Counted from the stretch's first letter, positions 52,515 through 61,926 are shown. The stretch: DNA of 64,000 bases from Liquorilactobacillus sicerae (GCF_029916425.1 NZ_JAHAVQ010000005.1:62001-126000), one strand, 5' to 3'. Made by a program: numbers and translations. The notes: generated by a model not told the origin, from the letters alone.

Positions 52515-52642
52515 GATTACGACCTCCTGTAACTTTAAAAAAACAACTTTTTTTGCTTTTTGGATAACTTATTATCCTCCAAGTTCAAAGTTGCCTTCAA
52601 AATGTTCAGTAACTTAATAAGCAATACCTAACACTACTTGAC
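52515..52642 (-). other. A/T-rich gap between frr and uppS
   Basis: A perfect inverted repeat GGATAA / TTATCC (52562-52577) and runs of A and T are present. A weak promoter (TTGAAG, 18 bases, GATAAT) is possible on the minus strand. There is no proper U-tract next to the hairpin, so I do not call a terminator. Confidence 0.35.
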
Positions 52643-53206
52643 TTAATCATCAAGAATCTCTTTTTCCTTATCTGCTTGGATCGCTTCAATGGCTTTAATT
52701 GCTTGATTGGTGACTTTTTGAGCTTGGTCTTCAAAGTTGTGTAATTCATCTTCGTTCAAATCACCATTTTTTTCAGCTTTCTTTAAATTATCCATCATTT
52801 CACGACGGACATTTCTAACGGCGACTTTCCCCTTTTCAGCCTCAGCTTTAACTTGCTTGGCCAATTCTTTTCGCCGTTCTTCTGTTAACTGTGGAATTAC
52901 CAATCTAATCGCTGTCCCATCATTAGTTGGTGATATCCCTAAATCTGAAGCCAAAATTGCTCGTTCAATTTCCTTTAAAGCTGATTTATCAAATGGTTTA
53001 ACTAACAAAACCCGCGCTTCTGGAATCGTAATCTGAGCTAATTGATTTAAAGGTGTTGGTGCACCATAATAGTCAACCTTGATTCGATTAAGCAAACTTG
53101 CATTCGCTCGGCCTGCTCGAATTCCACCTAAATCACGTTGCAGTGCTTGTTCAGCTTTTTTCATTTTTTCTTGTGCACTTTGAATAATTGGATTGTTGAT
53201 CTTCAT
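52643..53206 (-). CDS. frr: Ribosome recycling factor
   Basis: RRF works with EF-G to split the ribosome after termination. It has 187 residues, the standard length. [21 protein letters not shown] (about 26-46) and [14 protein letters not shown] (about 112-125) are typical. It lies 2 bases after pyrH, the conserved tsf-pyrH-frr order. Confidence 0.97.
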   Translation of the reverse strand: MKINNPIIQSAQEKMKKAEQALQRDLGGIRAGRANASLLNRIKVDYYGAPTPLNQLAQITIPEARVLLVKPFDKSALKEIERAILASDLGISPTNDGTAIRLVIPQLTEERRKELAKQVKAEAEKGKVAVRNVRREMMDNLKKAEKNGDLNEDELHNFEDQAQKVTNQAIKAIEAIQADKEKEILDD

Positions 53207-53208
53207 CT

Positions 53209-53931
53209 CTATTTTCCTTTCACTGTTGTCCCAATTGGTTCACCCTTGATAACACGTTTAATATTTCCACGTTGATTCATATTGAAAACAACCAAGGGAA
53301 TATCATTATCCATTGATAAAGAAGAAGCTGTTGTATCCATAACATGCAGACCCTTATTGATAATATCTAGATGCGTTAATTCGCGGAACTTAACTGCATT
53401 GGCATCCTTTTGTGGATCAGCTGAATAAATTCCATCTACGCCATTTTTAGCCATTAAAATCACATCAGCATTGATTTCTGATGCTCTTAAAGCTGCCGTG
53501 GTATCCGTTGAAAAATAAGGCGATCCAGTACCCGCTGCAAAAATAACGATTCGACCTTTCTCTAAGTGACGAATTGCTTTCCTTCGAATGTAGGGTTCAG
53601 CAATTTGACGCATTTCAATTGCCGTTTGGACTCGGGTCGGAACAGCTAACGATTCCAAATTATCTTGAAGCGCCAAGGCATTCATTACCGTTGCTAACAT
53701 TCCAATGTAATCTGCCTGTGAACGTTCCATTCCCATCTGAGCTCCAGATTCACCACGCCACATATTACCGCCGCCTACAACGATTGCAATCTCAACACCC
53801 ATTTTATAAACTTCTTTAATTTCAGCAGCCACCTTTTTGATTTCAGGGGGATTAATACCTATTTGCTGTTTCCCTGCTAAAGCTTCACCGCTTAATTTTA
53901 ATACGATTCGTTTATATTTGACGTCCACCAT
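53209..53931 (-). CDS. pyrH: UMP kinase
   Basis: UMP kinase phosphorylates UMP to UDP and is allosterically controlled by GTP and UTP in this family. It has 240 residues. [15 protein letters not shown] (N-terminal P-loop-like), [13 protein letters not shown] (about 49-61) and [20 protein letters not shown] are typical. The ATG follows GAGGAGG. An extended -10 promoter lies at 53988-53996. Confidence 0.97.
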   Translation of the reverse strand: MVDVKYKRIVLKLSGEALAGKQQIGINPPEIKKVAAEIKEVYKMGVEIAIVVGGGNMWRGESGAQMGMERSQADYIGMLATVMNALALQDNLESLAVPTRVQTAIEMRQIAEPYIRRKAIRHLEKGRIVIFAAGTGSPYFSTDTTAALRASEINADVILMAKNGVDGIYSADPQKDANAVKFRELTHLDIINKGLHVMDTTASSLSMDNDIPLVVFNMNQRGNIKRVIKGEPIGTTVKGK

Positions 53932-53987
53932 GATGGGCCTCCTCTGAAATAATTATCTGTGCAAGTATTTATGCACATTTACTATTC

Positions 53988-53996
53988 ATTTTATCA
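53988..53996 (-). promoter_or_regulatory. Extended -10 promoter of pyrH-frr
   Basis: TGATAAAAT on the minus strand is an extended -10 (TGn plus TAAAAT), 57 bases before pyrH and after the tsf terminator. The -35 is weak. Confidence 0.4.
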
Positions 53997-54040
53997 TAAA
54001 AACAGACTATTTAATATCTTTAATTCATTTGTCATTTTGC

Positions 54041-54083
54041 TAAAAAGACTATCTATTCTACAATAAATAGAACAGATAGTCTT
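54041..54083 (-). terminator. Terminator of rpsB-tsf
   Basis: AAGACTATCTGTTCTA pairs with TAGAATAGATAGTCTT over 16 positions (one G-U) with a 7-base loop and a U-tract, 18 bases after tsf. Confidence 0.92.
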
Positions 54084-54101
54084 AAAAATCTTTGTTAAAT
54101 C

Positions 54102-54980
54102 TTAACCTTTTACCTGATTCATAACTTCTTCAACAAAATTATCAGCCTTTTTCTCAATTCCTTCGCCAACTTCATAACGAACAAAAGAAACTAGTTTGCC
54201 ATTTTTTGAAGCAACATACTTAGCAACTGTTTGATCTGGATCCTTAACAAACTCCTGATCAGCCAAACTAACTTCTGCAAAGAATTTGTTAAGCCGACCA
54301 GCAACCATTTTTTCAACAATCTTAGCTGGTTTGCCTTCGTTTAACGCTTCTTGCTTCAGAACTTCTTTTTCATGCTCAACTTCAGCTGTTGGAACCTGAG
54401 TACGATCAACATACTTGGGATTGATAGCAGCCACATGCATCGCCACATCTTTAGCAGTTACTGCATCAGCTCCATCAAGAACGGCAATCGTAGCAATTTT
54501 ACCACCCATATGAAGATAAGAGCCAACGGATTGACCAGCTTGCTTTTCAACGACCATAAAACGCCGTAAAGAAATCTTCTCACCAATCACTTGGGTTGCT
54601 TCGATGATCTTATCATTGACCGTCATACCATCAACTGGCAAATTTAAAGCTGCTGAAACATCAGCTGGCTTATTTTTTGCAATTGTTTCGGCAACTAGCT
54701 TGACAAGTGCTTTAAATTTATCATTTTGAGCTACAAAGTCTGTCTCAGCGTTAACTTCAACGATCGCTGAAACATTGTCAACTGTTTCCACGTCCGCCAA
54801 ACCTTCAGCAGCAACCCGATCGCTTTTTTTGGCAGCCTTAGCAACTCCTTTTTCTCTTAATAAATCAACTGCTTTTGCTAAATCACCTTCAGCAGCAACT
54901 AATGCCTTTTTAGCATCCATGATTCCAACACCAGTTTTATCACGTAGCTCCTTGACTTGACTAGCAGTAATTTTTGCCAT
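54102..54980 (-). CDS. tsf: Elongation factor Ts
   Basis: EF-Ts is the guanine nucleotide exchange factor for EF-Tu. It has 292 residues from the ATG behind [32 protein letters not shown] (split here as [21 protein letters not shown]) is the UBA-like N-terminus; [31 protein letters not shown] follows in part as [14 protein letters not shown]. It lies 80 bases after rpsB with a structured linker between them. Confidence 0.97.
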   Translation of the reverse strand: MAKITASQVKELRDKTGVGIMDAKKALVAAEGDLAKAVDLLREKGVAKAAKKSDRVAAEGLADVETVDNVSAIVEVNAETDFVAQNDKFKALVKLVAETIAKNKPADVSAALNLPVDGMTVNDKIIEATQVIGEKISLRRFMVVEKQAGQSVGSYLHMGGKIATIAVLDGADAVTAKDVAMHVAAINPKYVDRTQVPTAEVEHEKEVLKQEALNEGKPAKIVEKMVAGRLNKFFAEVSLADQEFVKDPDQTVAKYVASKNGKLVSFVRYEVGEGIEKKADNFVEEVMNQVKG

Positions 54981-55013
54981 TAATAAATCCTCCTTAATAA
55001 TTAAAAGCTGCCC

Positions 55014-55057
55014 AAACTTTAGGCCACACATGCCCGTGTTCGAGACAGCCTCAGTTT
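55014..55057 (-). other. Structured linker between rpsB and tsf
   Basis: AAACT and AGTTT with inner GGC / GCC and ACAC / GTGT pairs form a nested hairpin in the 80-base gap, ending just before a UUUUAAUU stretch. It could be a partial terminator or an RNA processing site that sets the tsf-to-rpsB ratio. The folding is inferred by eye. Confidence 0.4.
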
Positions 55058-55060
55058 TAG

Positions 55061-55867
55061 TTATTCAGCATCTTGTTTAGCTTGATTTTTTCCTTCAACA
55101 GCTTCAACGATTTCTTCGATTGATTCCGCTTTATCATCTTTTTTGGCAGCAACAGCCTGCTGATCGTCAGCCTCAGTTTGCTCTTCGCCCTGACGCGCTT
55201 CAACGACTGCATCAGCCATCTTTGAAGTAATCAAACGAACTGCTCGGATAGCATCATCATTTGATGGAATCTTAACATCGATTTCATCTGGATCAGCATT
55301 AGTATCAACCATTGCTATGATTGGAATATTCAACTTGCGTGCTTCTTTAACAGCAATTCGTTCTTTGCGCGGATCAACAATAAACAAAGCATCTGGTAAA
55401 TGTGGCATATCCTCGATGCCACCTAAGAACTTTTGAAGCCGATCTCTTTCCTTAATCAAAAGAGCTACTTCCTTCTTTGGTAAAACATCAAAAGTACCAT
55501 CTTCTGACATTGCCTTAATTTCTTTCAAACGCTTGATCCGCTTTTGAATCGTATCCCAGTTAGTTAAAGTACCACCTAACCAACGATGGTTAACGTAAAA
55601 CTGACCAGCACGCTTAGCTTCTTCTTCAATTGCATCCTGAGCTTGTTTTTTAGTACCAACAAATAAAACGACTCCATTGTTGGCAGCAACATTTTTGACA
55701 AAATCATATGCTTGATCGATCAATTTAACGGTCTTTTGTAGATCAATAATATAAATTCCATTTCTTTCGGTGAAAATATATTTCTTCATCTTTGGATTCC
55801 AACGACGCGTTTGATGACCAAAATGAACACCAGCTTCAAGGAGCTGCTTCATAGTTATAACAGACAT
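55061..55867 (-). CDS. rpsB: 30S ribosomal protein S2
   Basis: S2 is a large peripheral protein of the 30S subunit. It has 268 residues from the ATG behind TTGGAGG; a 19-codon upstream extension lies in the leader. [22 protein letters not shown] (split as [19 protein letters not shown]) and [20 protein letters not shown] are hallmarks. The C-terminal tail is acidic. It heads rpsB-tsf behind a structured leader. Confidence 0.97.
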   Translation of the reverse strand: MSVITMKQLLEAGVHFGHQTRRWNPKMKKYIFTERNGIYIIDLQKTVKLIDQAYDFVKNVAANNGVVLFVGTKKQAQDAIEEEAKRAGQFYVNHRWLGGTLTNWDTIQKRIKRLKEIKAMSEDGTFDVLPKKEVALLIKERDRLQKFLGGIEDMPHLPDALFIVDPRKERIAVKEARKLNIPIIAMVDTNADPDEIDVKIPSNDDAIRAVRLITSKMADAVVEARQGEEQTEADDQQAVAAKKDDKAESIEEIVEAVEGKNQAKQDAE

Positions 55868-55896
55868 TCTAAAACCTCCAAAATTGTTTTTTCCTC

Positions 55897-55973
55897 CCTT
55901 AGCGTTTAACCTTGAGGACTCCAACGAGCACCCTGAAAGCCACTGCTAAGGTGTGAATTGGTGTCAAGACACC
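55897..55973 (-). ncRNA. Structured 5' leader of rpsB
   Basis: The transcript from the promoter at 55980 starts with hairpin GGTGTC / GACACC (55960-55973). It continues into a 55-base element closed by 7 bp, CCTTAGC (55945-55951) with GCTAAGG (55897-55903). The 3' arm runs into an SD-like GGGAGG. Ribosomal protein leaders of this kind can be bound by their own product, here S2; that is inference. Confidence 0.5.
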
Positions 55974-55979
55974 TTTTTG

Positions 55980-56008
55980 ATTTTATAATAAATCAATCAC
56001 AAGTGCAA
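55980..56008 (-). promoter_or_regulatory. Promoter of rpsB-tsf
   Basis: TTGCAC (56003-56008) and TAAAAT (55980-55985) are separated by 17 bases. Confidence 0.6.
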
Positions 56009-56018
56009 GACTTTATCA

Positions 56019-57011
56019 TCATTTTGTTACTAAATTATCTGATTTTCCCTGTTGACAAACAGCTTTGGCACTATTTAAAGCAATCAAAACCATATTTTCC
56101 ACCGCTGGTTTTGTATAAAAAGCAATATGCGGTGTAATCAAGACATTGGGCTGAACTAACAACTCAGCTAAAATCGGGTCATCAAATGGCTGTGAGCGTA
56201 AATCATGATTGAAAATTGAATTTTCATTTTCATAAGTGTCTAACGCTGCACCAGCGACTCGATGATTTTTAAGTGCTGCCAATAACGCTTTAGTATCAAT
56301 CAAAGCGCCACGAGCTGTATTGACAATATAAACCCCTTGTTTCATTTGTGCAAAAGCTTTTTCGCCCAATAAATAATGATCTTGTGCAGTTGCTGGTAAA
56401 TGTAATGTAATTACATCTGCTTGCTGGAACAAATCAGCTAATGTTGGCACATAAATTCCTTGAGATTTCAGCTTCGGATCAGGATATAAATCATAGGCAA
56501 TTACTTGAGCATTAAATCCTTGATAGATCTTGATTGCTGCTTTGCCAATCCGACCAGTTCCAATTACACCAACCGTTTTGCTGCATAATTCTTCACCGAT
56601 ATAAGGTGCCCAGCGAAAGTCATGCGCGGCGACTTTTTGACGAAAAATCGTGGTTTGCCGCAAAAGCTGCAATAATTGCGTTACTGAAAACTCAGCAATA
56701 GCATTTGGTGAATAAGCTGGGACATTAGTAACCAAAATTTGATTAGCTTGAGCTGCCTTTAAATCAAGATTGTCAACTCCAACATTTCTGACTGAAAGAA
56801 CTTTGATTCCATGTTTTTTAAAGAATTCAAACATTCCAGCTGGATAAGCTCTAGTCTGTAAAGCTAATACCCCATCATAACCCTTTACTTTTTCTAAGGC
56901 TTGATCATCAAGTACCCCTGAATCTAAAGTGACCTTAATATTATTTTCTCTTTCCCAAGCTAGAAAATAAGTTTTTTCATCGTCACGAACGTCAAAAGCA
57001 ATAAACTTCAT
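56019..57011 (-). CDS. D-2-hydroxyacid dehydrogenase, D-lactate dehydrogenase type
   Basis: This NAD-dependent enzyme of the D-isomer 2-hydroxyacid group reduces pyruvate or related 2-keto acids. It has 330 residues from the ATG behind GAGGAGG. The catalytic set is visible: NAD loop VGVIGTGRIGKAAIKIYQGF (about 146-165), Arg in NTARGALIDT (about 231-240), Glu in DTYENENSIF, and His in ITPHIAFYT (about 295-303). Whether it is a D-lactate or D-hydroxyisocaproate dehydrogenase cannot be settled here, so no symbol is given. Confidence 0.9.
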   Translation of the reverse strand: MKFIAFDVRDDEKTYFLAWERENNIKVTLDSGVLDDQALEKVKGYDGVLALQTRAYPAGMFEFFKKHGIKVLSVRNVGVDNLDLKAAQANQILVTNVPAYSPNAIAEFSVTQLLQLLRQTTIFRQKVAAHDFRWAPYIGEELCSKTVGVIGTGRIGKAAIKIYQGFNAQVIAYDLYPDPKLKSQGIYVPTLADLFQQADVITLHLPATAQDHYLLGEKAFAQMKQGVYIVNTARGALIDTKALLAALKNHRVAGAALDTYENENSIFNHDLRSQPFDDPILAELLVQPNVLITPHIAFYTKPAVENMVLIALNSAKAVCQQGKSDNLVTK

Positions 57012-57057
57012 TTTAAAGATCCTCCTCAAATTAAATATCGTTCGTGTAATCTGACAA

Positions 57058-57336
57058 TTATATTTTAACCCCATGCGTACGTAAAAAGGAAATTTTTGCC
57101 GACCGTTTTTGATGCTTAAAGGCATATTCAGCTTTAAGTGCCGCCGATTTTTCACTAAAGGCTTCAAAATAAATAATTTTGACTGGTCGACGTTTTTGAG
57201 GTCGGGTATATTTTGCCCCCTTGCCCAAGTTATGAGTACGCTCACGTTGTTTCAAATTTGTGGTGAATCCACCATATAAGGTTCGATCAGCACAATAAAG
57301 AACGTAAAAGTAATATTTTTTTCTATTATTCTCCAT
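57058..57336 (-). CDS. GIY-YIG domain protein (UPF0213 type)
   Basis: This is a 92-residue single-domain GIY-YIG nuclease-like protein. The motif here is [24 protein letters not shown], split as [16 protein letters not shown] and [18 protein letters not shown]; it fits GIY-YIG homing-nuclease folds with YVL and YGG. Cellular role is unknown; members act in DNA repair or as nucleases. The start overlaps the trmN6-like gene by 11 bases. An earlier in-frame start exists. Confidence 0.85.
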   Translation of the reverse strand: MENNRKKYYFYVLYCADRTLYGGFTTNLKQRERTHNLGKGAKYTRPQKRRPVKIIYFEAFSEKSAALKAEYAFKHQKRSAKISFLRTHGVKI

Positions 57337-58081
57337 GGAGTATTTGCCTAACTGTTGTTGAATATTGGTTATTTTGACCATATACAATTAAGGGCGGTAA
57401 AAATCTCATCCCTTGCTGGCTACCATTTTTGATAGCTTCAATTAAAATCATGTTAGCAGGCCGATCAGCCTTAGGATAAACTAGGCGTACCTGATTGACT
57501 GCCATTTGAGCCTGACCTAGCAAAGCCAAAATCTCGCTAAATCTGTCGGGACGATGAATTAAAAAAAACTTTCCTTTCATTTTTAAAAGCTGACTGCTGA
57601 TATTTATTACTTGAGCTAAGTTGATTTTAATTTCGTGCCGCGCAATTGCTAAATACTGATTAGGATTTTTTTTGCTCGTTTTTAAATCAGGAAAATATGG
57701 TGGATTGCAAACAACAGTATCAACGGAATCTTTTGCCACTGAAGCAAAAATCTGCTTTGCATCTAGATTTAAAACTGACATTTGTTTTTGCAATCCATTT
57801 AGTAAAATACTACGCTGTGCCATGTCAGCCAAGCGCGGTTGAATTTCAACTTCAATGATCTGAGCAGCCGTTTTATGAGCGATAAACAATCCTACTGCCC
57901 CATTGCCGGCACATAAATCAACGATCCGGCGATCAGCACGTTTAGCTGGACGGCAAAAATCAGCTATTAAAACTGCATCTAAAGAAAAGGAAAAGACTTC
58001 CGGACTTTGAATGACTTGCACACCATGTGCAGTTAATTGATCGATTCGCTCATTACTATTTAAATTTGGTTTTGAATTCAT
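57326..58081 (-). CDS. tRNA1(Val) adenine-N6 methyltransferase-like protein
   Basis: A class I SAM methyltransferase of the TrmN6/YabB type that methylates A37 of tRNA1(Val) or a related target. It has 251 residues. The SAM loop [18 protein letters not shown] (about 45-62) and the catalytic [15 protein letters not shown] (about 125-139) with the NPPY motif are clear. The ATG follows AAAGGAT. It is divergent from plsC and is coupled to the GIY-YIG gene. Confidence 0.88.
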   Translation of the reverse strand: MNSKPNLNSNERIDQLTAHGVQVIQSPEVFSFSLDAVLIADFCRPAKRADRRIVDLCAGNGAVGLFIAHKTAAQIIEVEIQPRLADMAQRSILLNGLQKQMSVLNLDAKQIFASVAKDSVDTVVCNPPYFPDLKTSKKNPNQYLAIARHEIKINLAQVINISSQLLKMKGKFFLIHRPDRFSEILALLGQAQMAVNQVRLVYPKADRPANMILIEAIKNGSQQGMRFLPPLIVYGQNNQYSTTVRQILHGE

Positions 58082-58105
58082 TTATTTCGATCCTTTATGA
58101 ATAAC

Positions 58106-58134
58106 TTGCAACATTTTTTAAAATTAGGCATACT
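58106..58134 (+). promoter_or_regulatory. Promoter of plsC
   Basis: TTGCAA (58106-58111) and CATACT (58129-58134) are separated by 17 bases, about 40 bases before the GTG start. Confidence 0.5.
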
Positions 58135-58172
58135 AATAACTGAAAATCAATATTAGAAAGGAACTAAAAATC

Positions 58173-58805
58173 GTGTTTTATTCTTTTATTCGGGTCGTTG
58201 CTCGCTTGATTGTTTGGATCATTAACGGCAATGCCCATTACTTAAATAAGAAAAATCTGCCTCAGGGTAATTATATCTTAGTTGGTCCACATCGTGCCTG
58301 GTTTGATATGATTTATTTTGCTTTGGGTGCCAGTCCAAAGCAATTTTCTTTTATGGCTAAAAAAGAACTGTTTACAAATCCTATCCTGCGCTTCATCTTA
58401 GTTCATGCCAATGCTTTTGCTGTAGACCGTGAAAATCCAGGACCTTCAGCAATAAAAATTCCAGTTCGTTGGTTAAAAAAAAGGGATCTTTCGTTGATTA
58501 TGTTCCCATCTGGCACACGCCATTCGCAAGAAATGAAAGGTGGCGTGGTCTTAATTGCTAAATTAGCTGGCGTACCGATTATTCCAGCCGTTTACCAAGG
58601 GCCAGTAACTTTTAAGCATTTAATGACCCGCAAAAAAGTCACCGTTAATTTTGGTCAGCCAATTTATGTTGATCGCAAAGCTCGGATCAATGAAGAATTC
58701 GAAAAGAAAGTTATTTCTCAGTTGCAGTCTGCCTTCCAACAACTTGACGATCAAATTGATCCGAATTATAGCTATGTAGATCCTAAAAGTCTTAAGCAAA
58801 AATAA
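58173..58805 (+). CDS. plsC: 1-acyl-sn-glycerol-3-phosphate acyltransferase
   Basis: PlsC makes phosphatidic acid by acylating lysophosphatidate. It has 210 residues and an N-terminal membrane-associated helix. HRAWFD (about 43-48) is the HxxxxD catalytic motif and IMFPSGTRHSQEMKGG (about 109-124) is the FPxGTR motif with Ser for the usual Glu. The start is GTG, about 10 bases after AAAGGA. It is plus-strand with its own promoter and terminator. Confidence 0.92.
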   Translation: MFYSFIRVVARLIVWIINGNAHYLNKKNLPQGNYILVGPHRAWFDMIYFALGASPKQFSFMAKKELFTNPILRFILVHANAFAVDRENPGPSAIKIPVRWLKKRDLSLIMFPSGTRHSQEMKGGVVLIAKLAGVPIIPAVYQGPVTFKHLMTRKKVTVNFGQPIYVDRKARINEEFEKKVISQLQSAFQQLDDQIDPNYSYVDPKSLKQK

Positions 58806-58831
58806 TTAACGAATTAACTTATAATTTCAAA

Positions 58832-58879
58832 AACAAAGAGACTGAGGCAAAATTATCGTTTTGTCCCAGCCTCTTTGTT
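58832..58879 (+). terminator. Terminator between plsC and yneF
   Basis: AACAAAGAG and CTCTTTGTT close an imperfect hairpin with GAGGC / GCCTC-like pairs inside. It lies between convergent plsC and the yneF gene, so it can serve both. Confidence 0.75.
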
Positions 58880-58883
58880 AAGA

Positions 58884-59111
58884 TTATTTTTTTTTGGCAC
58901 TTTGGGCTTTCATCGCATTTACCATCTGATGTAATTTTCGTTCTGAAGGTTTTTGACCCATTTGCAACATCATAGTTTTTAACATGTTTTCATTAATTGG
59001 GGGATTCTTCTTCAAGTAATTTTCCATATATTTTCTGGCTGCGAAAAAACCGCCCACAAAACCTAAGACCAAAGCTAAAATAATCAATAAAATCCATACG
59101 CCTGTCGACAT
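58884..59111 (-). CDS. yneF: YneF-like small membrane protein (UPF0154)
   Basis: The 75-residue protein has a single N-terminal membrane helix (about 4-26) and the family motif [25 protein letters not shown], split as [18 protein letters not shown], in the middle. Its function is unknown. It is found in most Firmicutes near recA/lexA. Convergent with plsC. It follows the DUF896 gene on the same strand after a 73-base gap. Confidence 0.88.
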   Translation of the reverse strand: MSTGVWILLIILALVLGFVGGFFAARKYMENYLKKNPPINENMLKTMMLQMGQKPSERKLHQMVNAMKAQSAKKK

Positions 59112-59184
59112 GACAATAGCTCCTTTCGAATGACCTCAAAACTAATTTTACACAAAAGATTCACAAAAATAAAGACAAAATTAG

Positions 59185-59433
59185 CTAATCGTCTCGTAAT
59201 CCCCGCTGCTTTTGGATCTCACGAACTTTGCGGGAGGTTACTTCTTTGCCATTTTTATCAAAAACTCGCATCATTTCAACATTACTCCGAAATGTTTGTC
59301 GAAAAAGAGCTAAGTAAGTTTCACGTAAGCTTTGTTGCTCGGCTAACTCATCAGCTGTTAAACCCACCGATTTTTGTTTGTGTGCCAACTGATTGATTCG
59401 GTTAATTAATTTGCTTGGTATTTTTGCTGCCAT
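59185..59433 (-). CDS. DUF896 (UPF0291, YnzC-like) small protein
   Basis: The 82-residue protein is a small helical DUF896 member, IPSKLINRINQLAHKQKSVGLTADELAEQQSLRE (split here as SKLINRINQLAHKQKSVGLT). The B. subtilis relative YnzC is encoded in the SOS-controlled yneA-yneB-ynzC operon beside lexA. Here it is directly divergent from lexA. A promoter with TTGAAA lies at 59468-59496, and the SOS box is 7 bases above its -35. Confidence 0.9.
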   Translation of the reverse strand: MAAKIPSKLINRINQLAHKQKSVGLTADELAEQQSLRETYLALFRQTFRSNVEMMRVFDKNGKEVTSRKVREIQKQRGLRDD

Positions 59434-59467
59434 ATCGTTACCTCATTTTTATTAATTTCACTTAATC

Positions 59468-59496
59468 ATCTTAACCGAAATCAGCCTCTTTTTCAA
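59468..59496 (-). promoter_or_regulatory. Promoter of the DUF896 gene
   Basis: TTGAAA (59491-59496) and TAAGAT (59468-59473) are separated by 17 bases, upstream of the DUF896 gene. The LexA box (59503-59516) is just upstream of the -35. Confidence 0.6.
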
Positions 59497-59502
59497 ACTT
59501 AA

Positions 59503-59516
59503 CGAACGTTTGTTTG
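59503..59516 (+). promoter_or_regulatory. LexA (SOS) box
   Basis: CGAACGTTTGTTTG matches the Gram-positive SOS box (CGAAC-N4-GTTYG). It overlaps the first three bases of the lexA -35 (TTGCTA), so LexA should repress its own gene, and perhaps the DUF896 promoter on the other side. Confidence 0.88.
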
Positions 59517-59542
59517 CTAATTAAAAAACGTTATGCTAAGAT
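59514..59542 (+). promoter_or_regulatory. Promoter of lexA
   Basis: TTGCTA (59514-59519) and TAAGAT (59537-59542, with an upstream TG giving an extended -10) are separated by 17 bases. Confidence 0.65.
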
Positions 59543-59573
59543 AAAAATAGAGAATTTATTGGAGTGGCAGAAA

Positions 59574-60200
59574 ATGACAAAAACATCAGAAAAAAAACAA
59601 CTAGCGATTTTACGTTTTATTTATGATCGAGTAAATGCACAGGGCTATCCACCAACTGTTAGAGAAATTTGTGAGGCAGTTCAGCTATCCTCGACTTCAA
59701 CTGTTCACGGCCATTTGAGTCGACTAGAAAAAAAGGGCTACTTGCAAAAAGATGCCACAAAGCCACGAGCAATCGAATTGACCAAGGCTGGTTTAGAAAT
59801 GATTGGCATTAAAATCCATGCAAAAAAAATACCTGTTGTTGGCACGGTGACAGCTGGCTCGCCAATTTTAGCAGTTGAAGAAACAAATGAATTTTTCCCC
59901 TTGCCGCCCGAATTTGACTCAGCTGATGATTTATTTATGCTAACAATTCGGGGAGAAAGCATGATCAACGTTGGCATTTTAAATGGCGACCAAGTAATTG
60001 TCCGAAAACAAAGATCAGCGGATAACGGTGATATCGTGATCGCCATGACTGAAGACAATGAGGCAACTTGCAAACGATTTTTTAAAGAAACCAATCATAT
60101 CCGCTTGCAACCAGAAAATGACACCATGGCTCCAATTATTTTAAATAATGTTTTAATTCTTGGCAAAGTAATCGGGCTCTACCGTAATTTTGTTTCATAG
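59574..60200 (+). CDS. lexA: LexA repressor
   Basis: LexA represses the SOS regulon and self-cleaves when RecA is activated. It has 208 residues from the ATG 9 bases after GGAG. The winged-helix DNA-binding domain (about 1-70) has [25 protein letters not shown], split as [20 protein letters not shown]. The Ala-Gly cleavage site is in [11 protein letters not shown] (about 92), Ser in RGESMINVG (about 127) and Lys in VIVRKQRSA (about 145). Terminator at 60203 is shared with recN. Confidence 0.96.
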   Translation: MTKTSEKKQLAILRFIYDRVNAQGYPPTVREICEAVQLSSTSTVHGHLSRLEKKGYLQKDATKPRAIELTKAGLEMIGIKIHAKKIPVVGTVTAGSPILAVEETNEFFPLPPEFDSADDLFMLTIRGESMINVGILNGDQVIVRKQRSADNGDIVIAMTEDNEATCKRFFKETNHIRLQPENDTMAPIILNNVLILGKVIGLYRNFVS

Positions 60201-60202
60201 AA

Positions 60203-60243
60203 AAACAGATTTTCTAACAGTAATTGTCTAGAAAATCTGTTTT
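60203..60243. terminator. Bidirectional terminator between lexA and recN
   Basis: AAACAGATTTTCTA pairs with TAGAAAATCTGTTT over about 14 bp with an 11-base loop, with T-tracts on both sides, between the convergent genes lexA and recN. Confidence 0.92.
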
Positions 60244-61926
60244 TTAGTCTTGCTTTAATTTATCAGCTAAGGTAATCAATTCTTGGGCATGTTCAATAGC
60301 AGATGACGTAATCTGACTGCCGGCTACCATTCGCGCCAGTTCTGCAACTCGTTGCTTGCGGTTTAACTTTGTGACAGTTGTTTGTGTGCGGCCATTTCCC
60401 ACTACTTTTTTTACAAGTAAATGATGATCACCGACTGCGGCAACTTGTGGTAAATGAGTGATACACAAAACTTGCGAATGTTGTGCCAATTGCAAAATTT
60501 TCTCAGCAATCGCCTGCGCAACTCGACCGCTAACCCCGGTATCAACTTCATCAAAAATGATACTGGTAATATTCTGTTGCGTAGCAAAAATTGTTTTCAA
60601 AGCCAGCATGATTCTTGACATTTCTCCGCCAGAAGCAATTTTTGCCAATGGACCCATTCTTTCTCCTGGATTAGTTTGAATGTAAAACTCCACCCGATCG
60701 CGGCCACTAAGATTTAATTGATCAACAGAACCAAAGCGCACCTGAAAAACTGTTTTGCTCATATAAAGGGCTGCCAGCTGTTGATGGACTTTTGCTTCAA
60801 GTTTAACTGCTGCTTGCTGGCGAATTCGCGATAAATCTCGGGCTAGTTTTTCTGCTGCCTGTCGCAAATCAACAACTTGTTTTTCCAATTCATCACCACT
60901 TGATTCAGTCGTTTGCATTTGTTGCAGTTCAGTTTTTATCTTTTGATAATATGCTGAGACTTCAGCTAAAGTACTGCCGTATTTATGTTCTAATTGATGA
61001 ATCAACTCTAATCGTTCATTGACTTGATCCAAACGATCCTCATCCCACTCTAGCAGATCATTTTGGCTTGAAAGATCATGACTGATATCTTGCAACAAAT
61101 AAAACGCATTAGTGACATCAGTTGAAATTTTTTTTAATTGTGGTGAAAATTGCTCAATTTGCTCCATCTGTTGCATAACTGTTCCCACCTGATCAATCAA
61201 AGCGACCGGCTCGCCATTCAATAACTGGTAACTTTGGGCTAAAGTTTGCTGGATCAACTGAAAGTTTTCAAGCTTTTCTTTTTCTTGCACCAGCTGTTGT
61301 TCTTCATTTTTTTTCAAGTTGGCGCTTTCAATTTCGTTAACTTGAAATTTCAACATATCTAAACGTTGAACCCAACTTTGTTCATTTTGTTTGCGTTGTT
61401 GCAAATAGGCAGCCTTTTTGTGGAAAAGTTCAAAAGCCGTTTGATACTTATCTTTTACTGGTTGAATTTGCGGATCAAATTGGTCGAGAAGTTTCAAATG
61501 GTTCTCAACTTGTAACAAGCTCTGTTGTTCATTTTGACCATGAATATCAATTAATAATTGCCCAACTTGACGCAAAACCGTTCTTGTAACTAAGGTACCA
61601 TTAATTCGACAGGTTCCATGCCCACTGCGTGAATATTCACGCTGTAAGATCAGATTGCCTTCATCCCAATTAATGCCGAGTGAGTGCAAAAAGCCTTGCT
61701 CAGCCGACGCTAATGGCAAGTCAAACAAGCCTTGTAAAATAAATTTATTAGCCCCTTTGCGAATAAACTCTTGTGATGCTCGACCGCCCGCCAATAAACC
61801 TAAAGCATCAATGACAATTGATTTTCCCGCTCCAGTTTCGCCGGTAATGACTGTCATTTTAGCCTGAAAAGTAATGTCAATTTGCTCAATAATGGCAAAG
61901 TCTTTAATTATCAATTCTCGCAGCAT
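60244..61926 (-). CDS. recN: DNA repair protein RecN
   Basis: RecN is an SMC-like ATPase for double-strand break repair. It has 560 residues. Walker A GETGAGKSIVIDAL (about 29-42), a central coiled coil (about 160-360) and the C-terminal ASGGEMSRIMLALK plus IFDEVDTGVSGRVAQA and ITHLPQVAAVGDHH motifs are all visible. It lies 20 bases after argR and is part of tlyA-argR-recN. Confidence 0.97.
   Translation of the reverse strand: MLRELIIKDFAIIEQIDITFQAKMTVITGETGAGKSIVIDALGLLAGGRASQEFIRKGANKFILQGLFDLPLASAEQGFLHSLGINWDEGNLILQREYSRSGHGTCRINGTLVTRTVLRQVGQLLIDIHGQNEQQSLLQVENHLKLLDQFDPQIQPVKDKYQTAFELFHKKAAYLQQRKQNEQSWVQRLDMLKFQVNEIESANLKKNEEQQLVQEKEKLENFQLIQQTLAQSYQLLNGEPVALIDQVGTVMQQMEQIEQFSPQLKKISTDVTNAFYLLQDISHDLSSQNDLLEWDEDRLDQVNERLELIHQLEHKYGSTLAEVSAYYQKIKTELQQMQTTESSGDELEKQVVDLRQAAEKLARDLSRIRQQAAVKLEAKVHQQLAALYMSKTVFQVRFGSVDQLNLSGRDRVEFYIQTNPGERMGPLAKIASGGEMSRIMLALKTIFATQQNITSIIFDEVDTGVSGRVAQAIAEKILQLAQHSQVLCITHLPQVAAVGDHHLLVKKVVGNGRTQTTVTKLNRKQRVAELARMVAGSQITSSAIEHAQELITLADKLKQD

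Noticed and set aside
52562-52577. Inverted repeat between frr and uppS as terminator
   Set aside because: The stem is short and followed by an A-run with only a later T-run, so it does not have a terminator layout.
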